A stretch of DNA of 64,000 nucleotides from Mucilaginibacter pallidiroseus (GCF_007846085.1 NZ_VOEJ01000005.1:62001-126000); one strand, 5' to 3'. Positions 45,220-54,353 are shown, counted from the first letter of the stretch. Made by a program: numbers and translations. Notes: generated from the letters alone by a model not told the origin.

Positions 45220-46251
45220 TTAAACCGCTAATTCTTTACGTATAATTTCAGCGCCTGCGCTTAATGCACTTAACTTACCTCTTGCTACAGTTCGGGATAA
45301 AGGAGCCATACCACAATTCGTGCTTGGGTAAAGGTTTTCTATATCAACAAATGCGAGCGTTTTACGCAGGGTGTCTGCTACTTCTTCGGGTGTTTCGATC
45401 TCGTTTGATGCCACATCAATGGCGCCGACCATTACTTTCTTCCCGCGAACAAGTTCGATCAAATCTAGAGGCACATTTGAGTTATGGCATTCTAATGAAA
45501 TTATGTCAATATTAGAATTCCGAATTTTAGGAAAGATCTCCTCGTATTGACGCCACTCCGCACCCAGTGTCTTTTTCCAATCATTATTGGCTTGTATGCC
45601 ATAACCGTAGCAAATGTGTACGGCAGTTTCACATTGTAAACCTTCAATGGCTTTTTCTAAAGCGGCCATTCCCCAATCATTAACTTCATCAAAAAAAACA
45701 TTAAAGGCAGGCTCATCAAACTGGATAATATCTACCCCCGCATCTTGCAGTTCTCGCGCTTCTTCATTAAGTACTTTCGCAAATTCCCAGGCAAGTTTTT
45801 CGCGGCTTTTGTAATGGGCATCGTATAAGGTATCCACCATAGTCATTGGCCCCGGTAATGCCCATTTGATAGGCTGAGTTGTCTGCTTACGTAAAAACCT
45901 TGCATCTTCTACAAAAACAGCTTTTTGCCGCGCCACCTCACCAACAACAACCGGAACACTCGCATCATAACGGTTACGTATCCTAACTACTTTACGATTT
46001 TCGAAATCTACACCGCTTAAATGTTCAATAAACGTGGTTACGAAATGCTGACGTGTTTGCTCGCCATCACTAATAATATCCACGCCTGCCAGTTGCTGTT
46101 CCTGCAAAGAGATGCGCAAAGCGTCCTGTTTGCCCTCCAATAACTGCTCGCCTTCGAGTTTCCAGGGTGACCATAACTTTTCGGGTGGTGCCAGCCAGGC
46201 AGGTTTGGGTAAACTTCCCACAATGGACGTGGGTAATGATCTTTTTATCAT
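45220..46251 (-). CDS. mesD: MesD, folate-independent core methionine synthase (MetE C-terminal-like)
   Basis: A 343-residue zinc methyltransferase corresponding to only the catalytic half of MetE. Features: TSIVGSLPKPAWL at the start, QFDEPAFNVFF, TAVHICYGYGIQ (Zn His and Cys), DIISLECHNS, and STNCGMAPLSRT with the second Zn Cys. By the published account of folate-independent methionine synthases, MesD makes methionine from homocysteine without methyl-folate, and needs MesX and oxygen; the methyl donor was not settled. It follows mesX by 30 bases, and both lie behind a cobalamin riboswitch. A plain MetE core of unknown donor is the fallback call. Confidence 0.9.
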   Translation of the reverse strand: MIKRSLPTSIVGSLPKPAWLAPPEKLWSPWKLEGEQLLEGKQDALRISLQEQQLAGVDIISDGEQTRQHFVTTFIEHLSGVDFENRKVVRIRNRYDASVPVVVGEVARQKAVFVEDARFLRKQTTQPIKWALPGPMTMVDTLYDAHYKSREKLAWEFAKVLNEEARELQDAGVDIIQFDEPAFNVFFDEVNDWGMAALEKAIEGLQCETAVHICYGYGIQANNDWKKTLGAEWRQYEEIFPKIRNSNIDIISLECHNSNVPLDLIELVRGKKVMVGAIDVASNEIETPEEVADTLRKTLAFVDIENLYPSTNCGMAPLSRTVARGKLSALSAGAEIIRKELAV

Positions 46252-46281
46252 AAAATAATTTGAAAGTGTATGGTTGTATAA

Positions 46282-47286
46282 TTAAATCGCAAAATTGGCA
46301 GACCACTCATTCAATACGCTTTGGTAGGGCTTGATGAAATGCTCTTGCGCATATTTGCCCTGTTCCACCGCCAGCCGACTGCGCTCTTCGCGGTCATAAA
46401 CAACTCGGGTAAGTGAATAATCTTCGTATTGAAGACTAGGCTGATAGATTTTCGCAGCCACTGAATTGGCATTGTAAATTTCAGGACGATAGATCTTTTG
46501 GAAAGTCTCCATCGTGCTGATCGAGCTGATCAGTGCAAGATCAGTATAATCGGCAAGCAGGTCTCCGGAATGATAAAAAGCCATGGGCGCAACACTGCCC
46601 GGAGGCATGAAAAAACGGACTTTTAAGCCCATTTTAGCGAAATATTGGTCAGTAAGTGAGTACTGATCCTGCAGGTATTCAAATCCCAGTACCGGATGCT
46701 GATACTCCGTGCGCGTATAAGTTTTATTGCTCGATACACTTAAACAAATGATCGGCGACATCTTAAAGTACTCTTTGTAAGTGTCTGAACTCACAAAGCA
46801 TTGATAAAGCTTTCCATGTAGTTCACCAAAATTTTCAGGAACAGAAAATTGAGATTTGTTTTTATTGTACTCGGGCAATAAAATACTGAAATCATAATCA
46901 CGGACGTAAGAAGAAAAGTTGTTTCCGGCGACACCGTCGATACGCTGGTTGGTCTTACGGTCAAAAATATTCGTCTTTAAAACTTCGATCAACGGCAGAT
47001 CGTTGCTGCCATTTTTGTCGTCGATATGCATTGTTACAGTAATAATCTCGAGTTCAACCGAATAACGATCAGCTTTTGGGTTATCCCAATGAGCTAATGC
47101 ATTGAATCGATTATTGATCATGTTCAAGGCATTACGCAGGTTTTGCTGGCGATTAGCTCCTCTGGCTAAATTGGCAAAATTGGTGGTCAGGCGCGTTTCA
47201 CTCGCGGGGTGATAGTTTTCATCTAAGCAAGTGCTCTTTAAGGTGAACACAAAATCATTATTGATGGTATGTTGTGTATTTTCCAT
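46282..47286 (-). CDS. mesX: MesX (DUF1852), putative oxygenase partner of MesD
   Basis: A 334-residue protein of the DUF1852 family: FVFTLKSTCLDENYHPASET, TRLTTNFANLARGANRQQNL, LRNALNMINNRFNALAHWDN and LEIITVTMHIDDKNGSNDL are typical. MesX is needed for MesD to work and has been proposed to supply or make the methyl donor in an oxygen-dependent way; this is known from the literature, not from the sequence. It is the first gene of the operon, with a long leader (over 200 bases) that contains the cobalamin riboswitch. Confidence 0.9.
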   Translation of the reverse strand: MENTQHTINNDFVFTLKSTCLDENYHPASETRLTTNFANLARGANRQQNLRNALNMINNRFNALAHWDNPKADRYSVELEIITVTMHIDDKNGSNDLPLIEVLKTNIFDRKTNQRIDGVAGNNFSSYVRDYDFSILLPEYNKNKSQFSVPENFGELHGKLYQCFVSSDTYKEYFKMSPIICLSVSSNKTYTRTEYQHPVLGFEYLQDQYSLTDQYFAKMGLKVRFFMPPGSVAPMAFYHSGDLLADYTDLALISSISTMETFQKIYRPEIYNANSVAAKIYQPSLQYEDYSLTRVVYDREERSRLAVEQGKYAQEHFIKPYQSVLNEWSANFAI

Positions 47287-47493
47287 GTATTTCTTTTAGT
47301 AATTTCTAATCCTCTGATATGATCGATACCATGTAAAATGGGTCATGATCATCGAAAAGTTCTTGATTATTCCGGATACTACAGGAAAAGAAGGGGAATG
47401 AGATATGTGCACATACAGGCACAGCTAACCCACTAGGGTTTGCACCTTTTGTTGTACAATCTGACCAATAACCTCTTTACGCGGAAGTATCGT

Positions 47494-47665
47494 CAATTTA
47501 GTAAAGGCAGGTATCCTGGCTTGTAACGATTTTTACCGGCCTTCCCGTTTGCACAGTGACCATAATGGGTAAAACCTTAATTGTGTTACTTACAGTTGCG
47601 CGACAGCTCGTGATTTGCACACGATTCCCTATTAATTCACCGCTAAGTAAAACCTTTACCAATTG
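47494..47665 (-). promoter_or_regulatory. Cobalamin riboswitch upstream of mesX-mesD
   Basis: On the minus strand the conserved core is clear: AGGGAATCGTGTGCAAATCA, then GAGCTGTCGCGCAACTGTAA, then ACTGTGCAAACGGGAAGGC and the 3' B12 box AAGCCAGGATACCTGCC (47,522 down to 47,506). The P1 helix is CAATTGGTAAAGG (47,665-47,653) with CCTTTACTAAATTG (47,507-47,494), 13 pairs with one bulged A. About 200 bases follow before the mesX ATG, enough for an expression platform. Adenosyl- or methyl-cobalamin should turn off the operon, so the B12-independent enzyme is made only when B12 is scarce. Confidence 0.93.
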
Positions 47666-47834
47666 TTGAAATATATAAAGAACCCAAGTTTTAAACTCTC
47701 GCCAAAGTTATATAAACAGTTATTAAAGCTAGGTTGAAGGCTTAATTTCGAATAAAATTACCTTTAATTGAGCCTTTGTTGAATTATTATGCGGTTTAGA
47801 GATCCTTTCGCGTCTCTTAAAAGTAATTTATGCT

Positions 47835-47966
47835 ATGGTGCAACTGGATGAGGTCGATTTCAAACTATTAAAAATATTGACCAATGATTCAAGTCAGACA
47901 ATCAAGAAAGTCGCAGAGCAGGTAAATTCGGTAACATCGCCAGTGGTACAAAGCGTGATACGATAA
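47835..47966 (+). pseudogene. Truncated Lrp/AsnC regulator
   Basis: Forty-three codons from an ATG give MVQLDEVDFKLLKILTNDSS then TIKKVAEQVNSVTSPVVQSV before a stop. This is the N-terminal HTH of an Lrp/AsnC regulator (LDxxDxKLLxxL start, SxxxVxxRI-like recognition helix), but the ligand-binding RAM domain of about 100 residues is missing. Position beside a methionine gene suggests a lost local regulator; that is inference. Confidence 0.65.
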
Positions 47967-48453
47967 GAAACTACTGAATTTATCAAATCATAAATAACTG
48001 ATAGTAGTACAAAATAATGATGGTTCAAACTTCTCTCTCACCTCCCCTACAATACAAAGTGTCATTTAACCGCCAGTGTCGACAAAGTAGATCGTAATTC
48101 TTTGATAGTGGCAAAGGCATTCAATTCACCTTGCGAGATTGCCTTCTAAAACTTCTTATGTGAGTAGTATAAAAAAGGGTAGCCAAACTTTTACTTAAAT
48201 ACGGCGCCCAAGTATTCCACTTAATTAATTTTCACTATTTGAAAAAATATTAAACAATACGAAATATCTCGAGTTATAAACATATAAGTTGTAACGCGAC
48301 TTAATTTACGCTACTCATCGACCGGGCTATTTAAGCTTTTTATCCTTCCGTTATTAGGCCGATAATTTTAGGTTTTCTATGATCGCTGACCCCTTTAATA
48401 GGGAAAAGTCATACTGTACACCGATATAAATTTTTCATTATTAATTTTTTATT
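47967..48453. other. Intergenic stretch, no gene recognised
   Basis: 487 bases between the Lrp remnant and the rightward SRPBCC gene. No frame with recognisable content; upstream promoter of the dehydrogenase operon is expected near the right end. Confidence 0.45.
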
Positions 48454-49233
48454 ATGGCTAATTCAACAAAAACGTCTGCACCATCAGACGCTAAGAATCC
48501 TCAAACACAGGAAGCTGGGAAACACCTTACCAATGTGGGAACCGCTGGTAGGGTGATATCGCTCTTAGGCGGTGCGGCACTAGCCTATCACGGCTGGACC
48601 AAGAAAGACACCGCTGTCGGAAAAAGTCTGACTACTGCAGGCGCTTACCTGGTGTTACGCGGAGTCTCCGGTTTTTGCGCAATTAACAAGGCATTACAAA
48701 TAGATACAGCGCATTCCGGTGCTGCGGGCTTTGAGGTCACCTCAAGCGTGACGATACTTAAGCCCCGTAATGAAGTCTATCAATTTTGGCGTCAGCTTGA
48801 AAACCTGCCCAAATTTATGGCGTACCTCGAAGAGGTGAAGCAGACGGGCGGCAAGCGCTCACACTGGGTGGCCAAAGTTCCGCGGAATATTGTCACTAAA
48901 GAAAAGCTGACGACCATAGCATGGGATGCTGAGATCGAGCAGGAGGAAAAAAATAGCCGCATCAGCTGGCGCTCCCTGCCCGGCTCTGAAGTTGAAAATT
49001 CTGGTGAAGTAATATTTACGGATGCTCAGGCAAACCTGGGTACCGTTGTGCAAGCGACCATTTCCTATCACCCGCCTTTAGGAATTGCCGGTGAACTGGC
49101 GGCCAAGTTACTTAACCCGGCATTTAAAGAGCTGGTTAAACAAGATTTGCGCCGTTTTAAGCGCCTGCTAGAAGCAGGAGAAATCCCAACCATCATCGGT
49201 CAAACCTCTGGCCGTAAAGACGAGAACTACTAA
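48454..49233 (+). CDS. Membrane-anchored SRPBCC (cyclase/dehydrase) protein
   Basis: A 259-residue protein. Residues about 24-80 hold a DUF2892/YgaP-like hydrophobic hairpin (GRVISLLGGAALAYHGWTKK and LTTAGAYLVLRGVSGF). Residues about 95-245 form a START/SRPBCC ligand-binding fold: VTSSVTILKPRNEVYQFWRQ, ENLPKFMAYLEEVKQTG, SRISWRSLPGSEVENSGEV and ISYHPPLGIAGELAAKL. It probably binds a hydrophobic ligand at the membrane. Genes of this type are commonly next to glutathione-independent formaldehyde dehydrogenase genes; here two such genes follow in the same direction (29 and then 61 bases). Confidence 0.86.
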   Translation: MANSTKTSAPSDAKNPQTQEAGKHLTNVGTAGRVISLLGGAALAYHGWTKKDTAVGKSLTTAGAYLVLRGVSGFCAINKALQIDTAHSGAAGFEVTSSVTILKPRNEVYQFWRQLENLPKFMAYLEEVKQTGGKRSHWVAKVPRNIVTKEKLTTIAWDAEIEQEEKNSRISWRSLPGSEVENSGEVIFTDAQANLGTVVQATISYHPPLGIAGELAAKLLNPAFKELVKQDLRRFKRLLEAGEIPTIIGQTSGRKDENY

Positions 49234-49262
49234 ACCCATTTTTTTTATTTAATAGATTACTT

Positions 49263-50438
49263 ATGAAAGCGATTTGCTGGGAAGGGATCAATAAGGTGAG
49301 TACGGAAACTGTGCCGGATCCAACTATTCTTAATCCTCGGGATGCCATTGTGCGTGTCTTTTTATCGTCGGTATGCGGCTCTGATCTGCATTTGCTAGGT
49401 GGTTACATACCCGCTATGCGCGCCGGTGATATCATCGGGCATGAATTTATGGGCGAAATTGTTGAAGTAGGCCCGGAAGTGAAAAAACTGAAGAAGGGCG
49501 ACCGAGTTGTGGTTTGCTCTGTTTTATCCTGCGGGGGCTGTGAGTTCTGTCAGCGCGAGGAATACTCCTTGTGTGATAACTCCAACGCCGAACCCGAATG
49601 GACCGAGAAAGCATATGGCTATCCGGTAGCAGGAATATTTGGTTACTCTCATGCTCTAGGCGGATATGCCGGTAGCCATGCCGAGTACACCCGTATACCT
49701 TTTGCTGAAAATACTTGTTTTAAGGTGCCTGAAGGTGTAAGTAACGAGTCTGCTTTATTTACTTCTGACGCATTCCCAACAGGATACATGGCGGCCGACT
49801 TCGCGGGAATAGAGCCGGGCGACACCGTGGTGGTATGGGGTGCAGGCGGCGTTGGCCTGATGGCCATGCATAGTGCCTGGCTATTGGGAGCCGGCCGGGT
49901 GATCGCCATAGATCAGTATCCTTATAGACTGGAACAAGCCCTTTTAAGGGCCAAGGTAGAAGTTCTAAATTTTAGGGAAGTTGATGTATTGCAGGCCTTG
50001 AAAGACATGACTGGCGGCCGTGGCCCTGACCGTTGTATTGATTGCGTGGGTATGGAAGCCAACAGCACAGGAATCGAAAAAATATATGACTATGCCAAGC
50101 AATATGCCAGGCTGCAAAACGACCGGCCTGCTGTGCTCCGCCAAGCAATTATGGCTTGCCGTAAAGGCGGAACGGTGTCTGTGATAGGTGTATACGGTGG
50201 GTTCGTCGATAAGTTCCCGATGGGTGCGGCCATGAACAAAGGCTTAACGTTCCGCATGGGCCAGCAGTTCGGGCAGCGGTACATTCCCAAATTGCTGGAT
50301 ATAGTGGCCAGAGGAGAGGTGGATCCCGCCTATTTACTAACCCATAAACTGTCATTAGATATGGGGCAAGAAGGATATATGATGTTTAAAGAAAAAACCA
50401 ACAATAACATGCGTTCGGTATTTGCTCCTGCCGGATAG
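49263..50438 (+). CDS. Zinc-dependent alcohol/formaldehyde dehydrogenase-like protein
   Basis: A 391-residue medium-chain dehydrogenase. Catalytic zinc Cys in SSVCGSDLHLL and GHEFMGE; structural zinc in CGGCEFCQREEYSLC (four Cys); Rossmann motif GAGGVGLMA; DRCIDCVGMEA. The long insert before DRPAVLRQAIMACRKGG is typical of the formaldehyde-dehydrogenase branch that works without added glutathione. The true substrate (aldehyde dismutation, alcohols) is unknown. It is the middle gene of a stress-type operon with the SRPBCC protein and a second dehydrogenase at 50,500. Confidence 0.88.
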   Translation: MKAICWEGINKVSTETVPDPTILNPRDAIVRVFLSSVCGSDLHLLGGYIPAMRAGDIIGHEFMGEIVEVGPEVKKLKKGDRVVVCSVLSCGGCEFCQREEYSLCDNSNAEPEWTEKAYGYPVAGIFGYSHALGGYAGSHAEYTRIPFAENTCFKVPEGVSNESALFTSDAFPTGYMAADFAGIEPGDTVVVWGAGGVGLMAMHSAWLLGAGRVIAIDQYPYRLEQALLRAKVEVLNFREVDVLQALKDMTGGRGPDRCIDCVGMEANSTGIEKIYDYAKQYARLQNDRPAVLRQAIMACRKGGTVSVIGVYGGFVDKFPMGAAMNKGLTFRMGQQFGQRYIPKLLDIVARGEVDPAYLLTHKLSLDMGQEGYMMFKEKTNNNMRSVFAPAG

Positions 50439-50499
50439 ATCAATTTGTCTTTAAGCCTTGTCAACCAGAGACAATTATTATTCACTTAATTAAATTTTT

Positions 50500-51687
50500 A
50501 TGAAAGCATTAGTTTATTATGGGCCAAAGGACGTGAGGGTCTCAGAGGTGCCCGACCCAAAGATCGAACAACCCACCGACGTATTGGTGAAGATCACAAC
50601 CACTAATATCTGTGGTTCGGACCTGCATATGTACGAAGGTCGAACCGACATGGAAGAAGGACGCATTTTCGGCCATGAAAATCTCGGAGAGGTTATAGAA
50701 GTAGGCAACGCAGTGGTTAACATCAAAGTAGGTGATATGGTGTGTATGCCTTTTAATATTAGTTGCGGTCATTGTAAGAACTGCGAAAGTGGGCTTACTG
50801 CCTTTTGTTTGACCATGAACCCTGGGTTTGCAGGTGCTGCTTACGGCTTTGCCGGAATGGGACCTTACAACGGAGGGCAGGCCGAATACCTGCGGGTACC
50901 ATTTGCTGACTTTAACTGCTTAAAACTGCCCGAAGATGCTCAAGAGAAGGAAAATGATTATGTACTGCTATCTGATATTTTCCCTACCGGTTTTCATGCA
51001 ACCCAGTTGGCGGGCGTTAAGCCCGGGGATAACGTGGTTATATATGGAGCCGGGCCGGTGGGCTTGATGGCAACGATCTCAGCGGGCATAAAAGGTGCTA
51101 ACAAAATTATGGTAGTAGATGACCATCCGGACAGGCTGAAATTAGCCGAAGAATTGGGTGCCATACCTATCGACTTTTCAAAAGCACCAGCAGTTGACCA
51201 AGTCCTTGAATTGACGGATGGTGTTGGAGCTGACAGAGGCTGCGAATGCGTTGGTTACCAGTGTTGCGATAAACACGGGCACGAACATAATAATATCACC
51301 ATGAACGAACTAGTGCAGGCGGTTAAGTTCACAGGCTCCATTGGTGTAGTAGGTGTGTATGTTGCACCCGACCCAAAAGCCGCAGACCCTCTTGCAAAAC
51401 AAGGCCACATGGATTTCGACTTTGGTAATTTCTGGTTAAAGGGTCAAAGTATAGCAACAGGACAGGCAAACGTCAAAGCCTATAACCGTCAGCTTTGCGG
51501 TTTGATTTCTTCAGGCAAAGCCAAACCATCCGTCATTATTTCTCATGAGCTTTCATTGGATGAAGCGCCAACTGGTTACCAGCATTTTGATGCCCGTGAC
51601 AAAGGATGGACGAAGGTGATCTTGAAACCGGGTAAGCAAGGTGCCACTAAAAAACAATCAGAAGAACGGGAGGTAGTAACCGCATAA
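50500..51687 (+). CDS. Zinc-dependent dehydrogenase, FdhA-like
   Basis: A 395-residue paralogue of the preceding gene and closer to glutathione-independent formaldehyde dehydrogenase (FdhA). Catalytic zinc: NICGSDLHMYEGRTD and GHENLGEV; structural zinc: CGHCKNCESGLTAFC; NAD-binding GAGPVGLMA with VDDHPDRLKLAEELG after it; and FWLKGQSIATGQANVKAYNR, the pattern of FdhA where the loop covers a bound cofactor. It may oxidise formaldehyde or other aldehydes. The terminator at 51,715 ends the operon. Confidence 0.88.
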   Translation: MKALVYYGPKDVRVSEVPDPKIEQPTDVLVKITTTNICGSDLHMYEGRTDMEEGRIFGHENLGEVIEVGNAVVNIKVGDMVCMPFNISCGHCKNCESGLTAFCLTMNPGFAGAAYGFAGMGPYNGGQAEYLRVPFADFNCLKLPEDAQEKENDYVLLSDIFPTGFHATQLAGVKPGDNVVIYGAGPVGLMATISAGIKGANKIMVVDDHPDRLKLAEELGAIPIDFSKAPAVDQVLELTDGVGADRGCECVGYQCCDKHGHEHNNITMNELVQAVKFTGSIGVVGVYVAPDPKAADPLAKQGHMDFDFGNFWLKGQSIATGQANVKAYNRQLCGLISSGKAKPSVIISHELSLDEAPTGYQHFDARDKGWTKVILKPGKQGATKKQSEEREVVTA

Positions 51688-51714
51688 TTCTCAAAATAGC
51701 TGTGGTTGGAATTA

Positions 51715-51747
51715 GGAAAGCCTGTTAGTTAAGGATGCAGGCTTTCC
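51715..51747 (+). terminator. Probable intrinsic terminator of the dehydrogenase operon
   Basis: GGAAAGCCTG at 51,715 pairs exactly with CAGGCTTTCC ending at 51,747 around a 13-base loop. The tail TGTCCTG is not a good T-run, so efficiency is uncertain. Confidence 0.6.
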
Positions 51748-51852
51748 TGTCCTGTATGATATTAATAGCGACGATCCTAGCAAGCACTTCAATAGTATTC
51801 TTTTATACCTATTCAATTTCAATAACCCATACATTGTTTTTAGAACTTTCTT

Positions 51853-52455
51853 ATGCATAATCATCGACCAACTGACAGGCTTGAGTATTTTAGTGACGCT
51901 GTTTTAGCGATCGCGGCAACGTTGCTTGCTACGGAATTGCCTAAACCGGAAAGCGAAACAGGTTTGCTGCAAGAAATTATTAAACTATGGCCTCATTATG
52001 CTGCATTTGCCGCATCTTTCCTGTTTATATGTATTGCCTGGTCCAACCATCACAACATGTTTATTTATATCCGGCAAACTGACCAATACTTGCTTCTCTT
52101 GAATGTCTTGTTCTTAATGTTTGTTACGCTGATGTCCTTTAGCACAGGCTTATTGGCCAGACACGTAGGCAAACCCGATGAAAAAGCGGCAGCATTAATC
52201 TATCATTTCACGTTACTGTTGATGACATTGCTGTACAACTGCGTCTGGTGGTACGCAGTCAAAAATAAAGAACTGTTCGAAGATGCCGATTCAAGGCTAA
52301 TAGAACTTCTGACTAAAGAATATGCAATTGCTCCAGCACTGCACTTGGTTGCCTTAATCATTTGTTTTTGGAATGTATCGCTTAGTATTATACCTATTAT
52401 ATTACTATACATTTATTTCGCCCTTCCACGTCTCAGTGAAAGAAAATTAAATTAA
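51853..52455 (+). CDS. TMEM175/DUF1211-family potassium channel subunit
   Basis: A 200-residue membrane protein with about six hydrophobic segments. It begins DRLEYFSDAVLAIAATLLAT, which carries the F-S-D signature of TMEM175 channels; others are AAFAASFLFICIAWSNHHNM and FLMFVTLMSFSTGLLARH. Bacterial members are one six-helix repeat and assemble as tetramers selective for K+. It has its own transcript, or reads on from the dehydrogenases across 165 bases. Confidence 0.9.
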   Translation: MHNHRPTDRLEYFSDAVLAIAATLLATELPKPESETGLLQEIIKLWPHYAAFAASFLFICIAWSNHHNMFIYIRQTDQYLLLLNVLFLMFVTLMSFSTGLLARHVGKPDEKAAALIYHFTLLLMTLLYNCVWWYAVKNKELFEDADSRLIELLTKEYAIAPALHLVALIICFWNVSLSIIPIILLYIYFALPRLSERKLN

Positions 52456-52890
52456 ACAAATGTGTGCTACTGCGGTAATGCCCTGATTAGCGAACGTCTC
52501 CATTTCTTCCAACTGCGGGTCGCCATTTACCCCCAGATTATGGGGCAAAAAAATAAAAATTATTGGAAGCTATCACTACAAGCACGCAAGTATGCGCGAA
52601 GGCGAACGCCTTTGACAGGATTTCCGCCTCGAAAGGCCGAGTCTTACTATATATTCTAGGTCTATCTGGAGAGTTGATTAGATAATAGGGTCGATCATAG
52701 CCGTTGATGCAATAATAATTAGTATAAATATATGAGCCTAGAAAGGGGCTTAGGCAAATCAATCGATATGAGCCTACCGCTGTGGGTATATTAGTGCATT
52801 TGGCAAACAGTATTGCATTAAATGATCTGAAAATTGCAATATAAATAATAAATAGAGGTCGTTTATTCTACGCGGAAAAGAAAGAACAAG
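52456..52890. other. Intergenic stretch, no gene recognised
   Basis: 435 bases between convergent genes. Small frames on both strands lack features. A short hairpin (AAGGCG-AA-CGCCTT near 52,600) is present without a T-run. Confidence 0.45.
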
Positions 52891-53694
52891 CTACCCGTTA
52901 TCCTTACTCAATTGCTCAATCACCTTTGAATTACGGATAAGGGAATCATCAAGTTCGTACGCACAGGCCTCAAGCATATGCAGCAAATTACCCTGTTCTT
53001 CTTTCGTTTCGGGCGAACTTAGTAAAGGCAACATGCCTAAGATCGAGCATAGTGGTTTTCGTAATTCATGCGAATGAGACCAAGCGATCCGAAGCAAAGT
53101 GTCATTTAATGTTTGTAAGCGTGCTTCTTTATCCAAAACTTCCGTAACATCCGTAGCCATTACAAGCTTACATGGCTCGCCATTAAATCCAAGCGGATGG
53201 CTTGTTACGGCCATGCTGATCTCCTTGCCATCTGCCTTAACATGACGCCATATACCCGCCTGCCTGATGCCCTGGCGCGGATCTTTGAGGATTTCTTTTA
53301 AACGTGCATGTTCGGCTTCAGGACGAATATTAAAGATGGACATGTTCAGGAATTCATCCTCACTGTATCCGTATTTATCCAAACAGGCATCGTTGACCAT
53401 GACAAAGCGTAAAGTTTTGATGCTATAGATCCACATCGGGTTAGGATTGGCAGCAAACAAATCACGGTATTGTGCTTCAGAATTGATCAGGGCGCTTTGC
53501 TGCAGCGTCACCTGCCTGTAAAGGATCATCAGGACGACACTGAACCAGCTTACATCATTTATCGTGCGCACAACCTCCACCTGCCAATCCGGGTAACCTT
53601 GTCCCCAGCTCGTGATTAGCCGATCGCTTAACATTGCCCACGTCAGTCCGCAAATAAATATGATAAGGATAAGGCGATTAAATCTTTTACGCAT
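52891..53694 (-). CDS. PAS-domain histidine-kinase-like protein lacking the ATPase domain
   Basis: A 267-residue protein. Two membrane segments near the N-terminus (LILIIFICGLTWAMLSDRLI; WFSVVLMILYRQV), then a PAS domain (YRDLFAANPNPMWIYSIKTL; FVMVNDACLDKYGYSEDEFL) and PAC (WRHVKADGKEISMAVTSHPL). The C-terminal 65 residues form a HisKA-type helical hairpin with the H-box IAWSHSHELRKPLCSILG. It ends there with no N- or G-boxes, so it cannot bind ATP itself. Such truncated forms recur in Sphingobacteriaceae and may be phosphorylated by or pair with other kinases. It is not broken within: the frame is clean from ATG to stop. Confidence 0.85.
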   Translation of the reverse strand: MRKRFNRLILIIFICGLTWAMLSDRLITSWGQGYPDWQVEVVRTINDVSWFSVVLMILYRQVTLQQSALINSEAQYRDLFAANPNPMWIYSIKTLRFVMVNDACLDKYGYSEDEFLNMSIFNIRPEAEHARLKEILKDPRQGIRQAGIWRHVKADGKEISMAVTSHPLGFNGEPCKLVMATDVTEVLDKEARLQTLNDTLLRIAWSHSHELRKPLCSILGMLPLLSSPETKEEQGNLLHMLEACAYELDDSLIRNSKVIEQLSKDNG

Positions 53695-53837
53695 GGAGCC
53701 GGTGTGATTGTGATAATTGCCCTGAATGTCAAGGTTGATATGATAATATGCCCAAATTAAATATTTATCCTATTAACAAAGAATTATAATTCGTTGTTAA
53801 GCCTTGACCAGCATGCGAATGGTCACATCAGTGGCGA

Positions 53838-54353
53838 TTAGGTAAGGTCCTGTACTTTCTTCAAGTAAATCAGCGCCATCGCGCTTCCTATCAAGATCAA
53901 CGCCGTTGGAAAATCTATGATTGAGCGGGTAGCGATAATAATTACCGAGCCCACCAGCGCACCCATCGCTTCTTCAGTAATGTCCTTAACAAAAGCTTTG
54001 ATGCTGACATTTTTGTCATCTTCTTGAATGATGGCGCAAGCGATACCTTGAACAAGAAACAGGGAAGGAAAGTCGCTGCTGCCGCTACACTTGCACCAGG
54101 AAACCGTTGACAGGTAACCAACAAAGCCGGTGGTGATCACCATCGGAACGGACGTGATCATGGCAACAGCGACCGCATCAACAAATTGATCGTCCTTATA
54201 TTCCTCTTCAGTCAGCCACTGCTTTTTTTCTACTAAATCGCGGTTCATATAACCCAGCAGGCCACCGGCCCGCCGAAGCCCAGAGCGCGAAGCTTTAAAA
54301 AATAGAGCGTGAGCTGTTTTAATGAATAAGTTTTTACTATGATCAGAATGCAA
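53838..54353 (-). pseudogene. chrA: chrA chromate transporter, internally deleted and frameshifted
   Basis: The intact transporter has two homologous CHR halves, about 390 residues. Here 171 codons remain. The first part (LLGYMNRDLVEKKQWLTEEE) is from half 1; directly after it comes DQFVDAVAVAMITSVPMVIT, from half 2, so about 200 residues between equivalent points of the two halves are gone. Near 54,261-54,290 the hallmark GFGGPVA is readable only in another frame, and near 53,990-54,124 so is FPGASVAAAATFLPCFLFKV. At least four small indels are needed to restore the protein. It follows two broken chromate-locus genes. Confidence 0.82.

Noticed and set aside
47401..47665. SAM riboswitch before the methionine operon
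   Set aside because: The conserved boxes are those of the cobalamin aptamer, including the 3' B12 box; no SAM-type core is seen.
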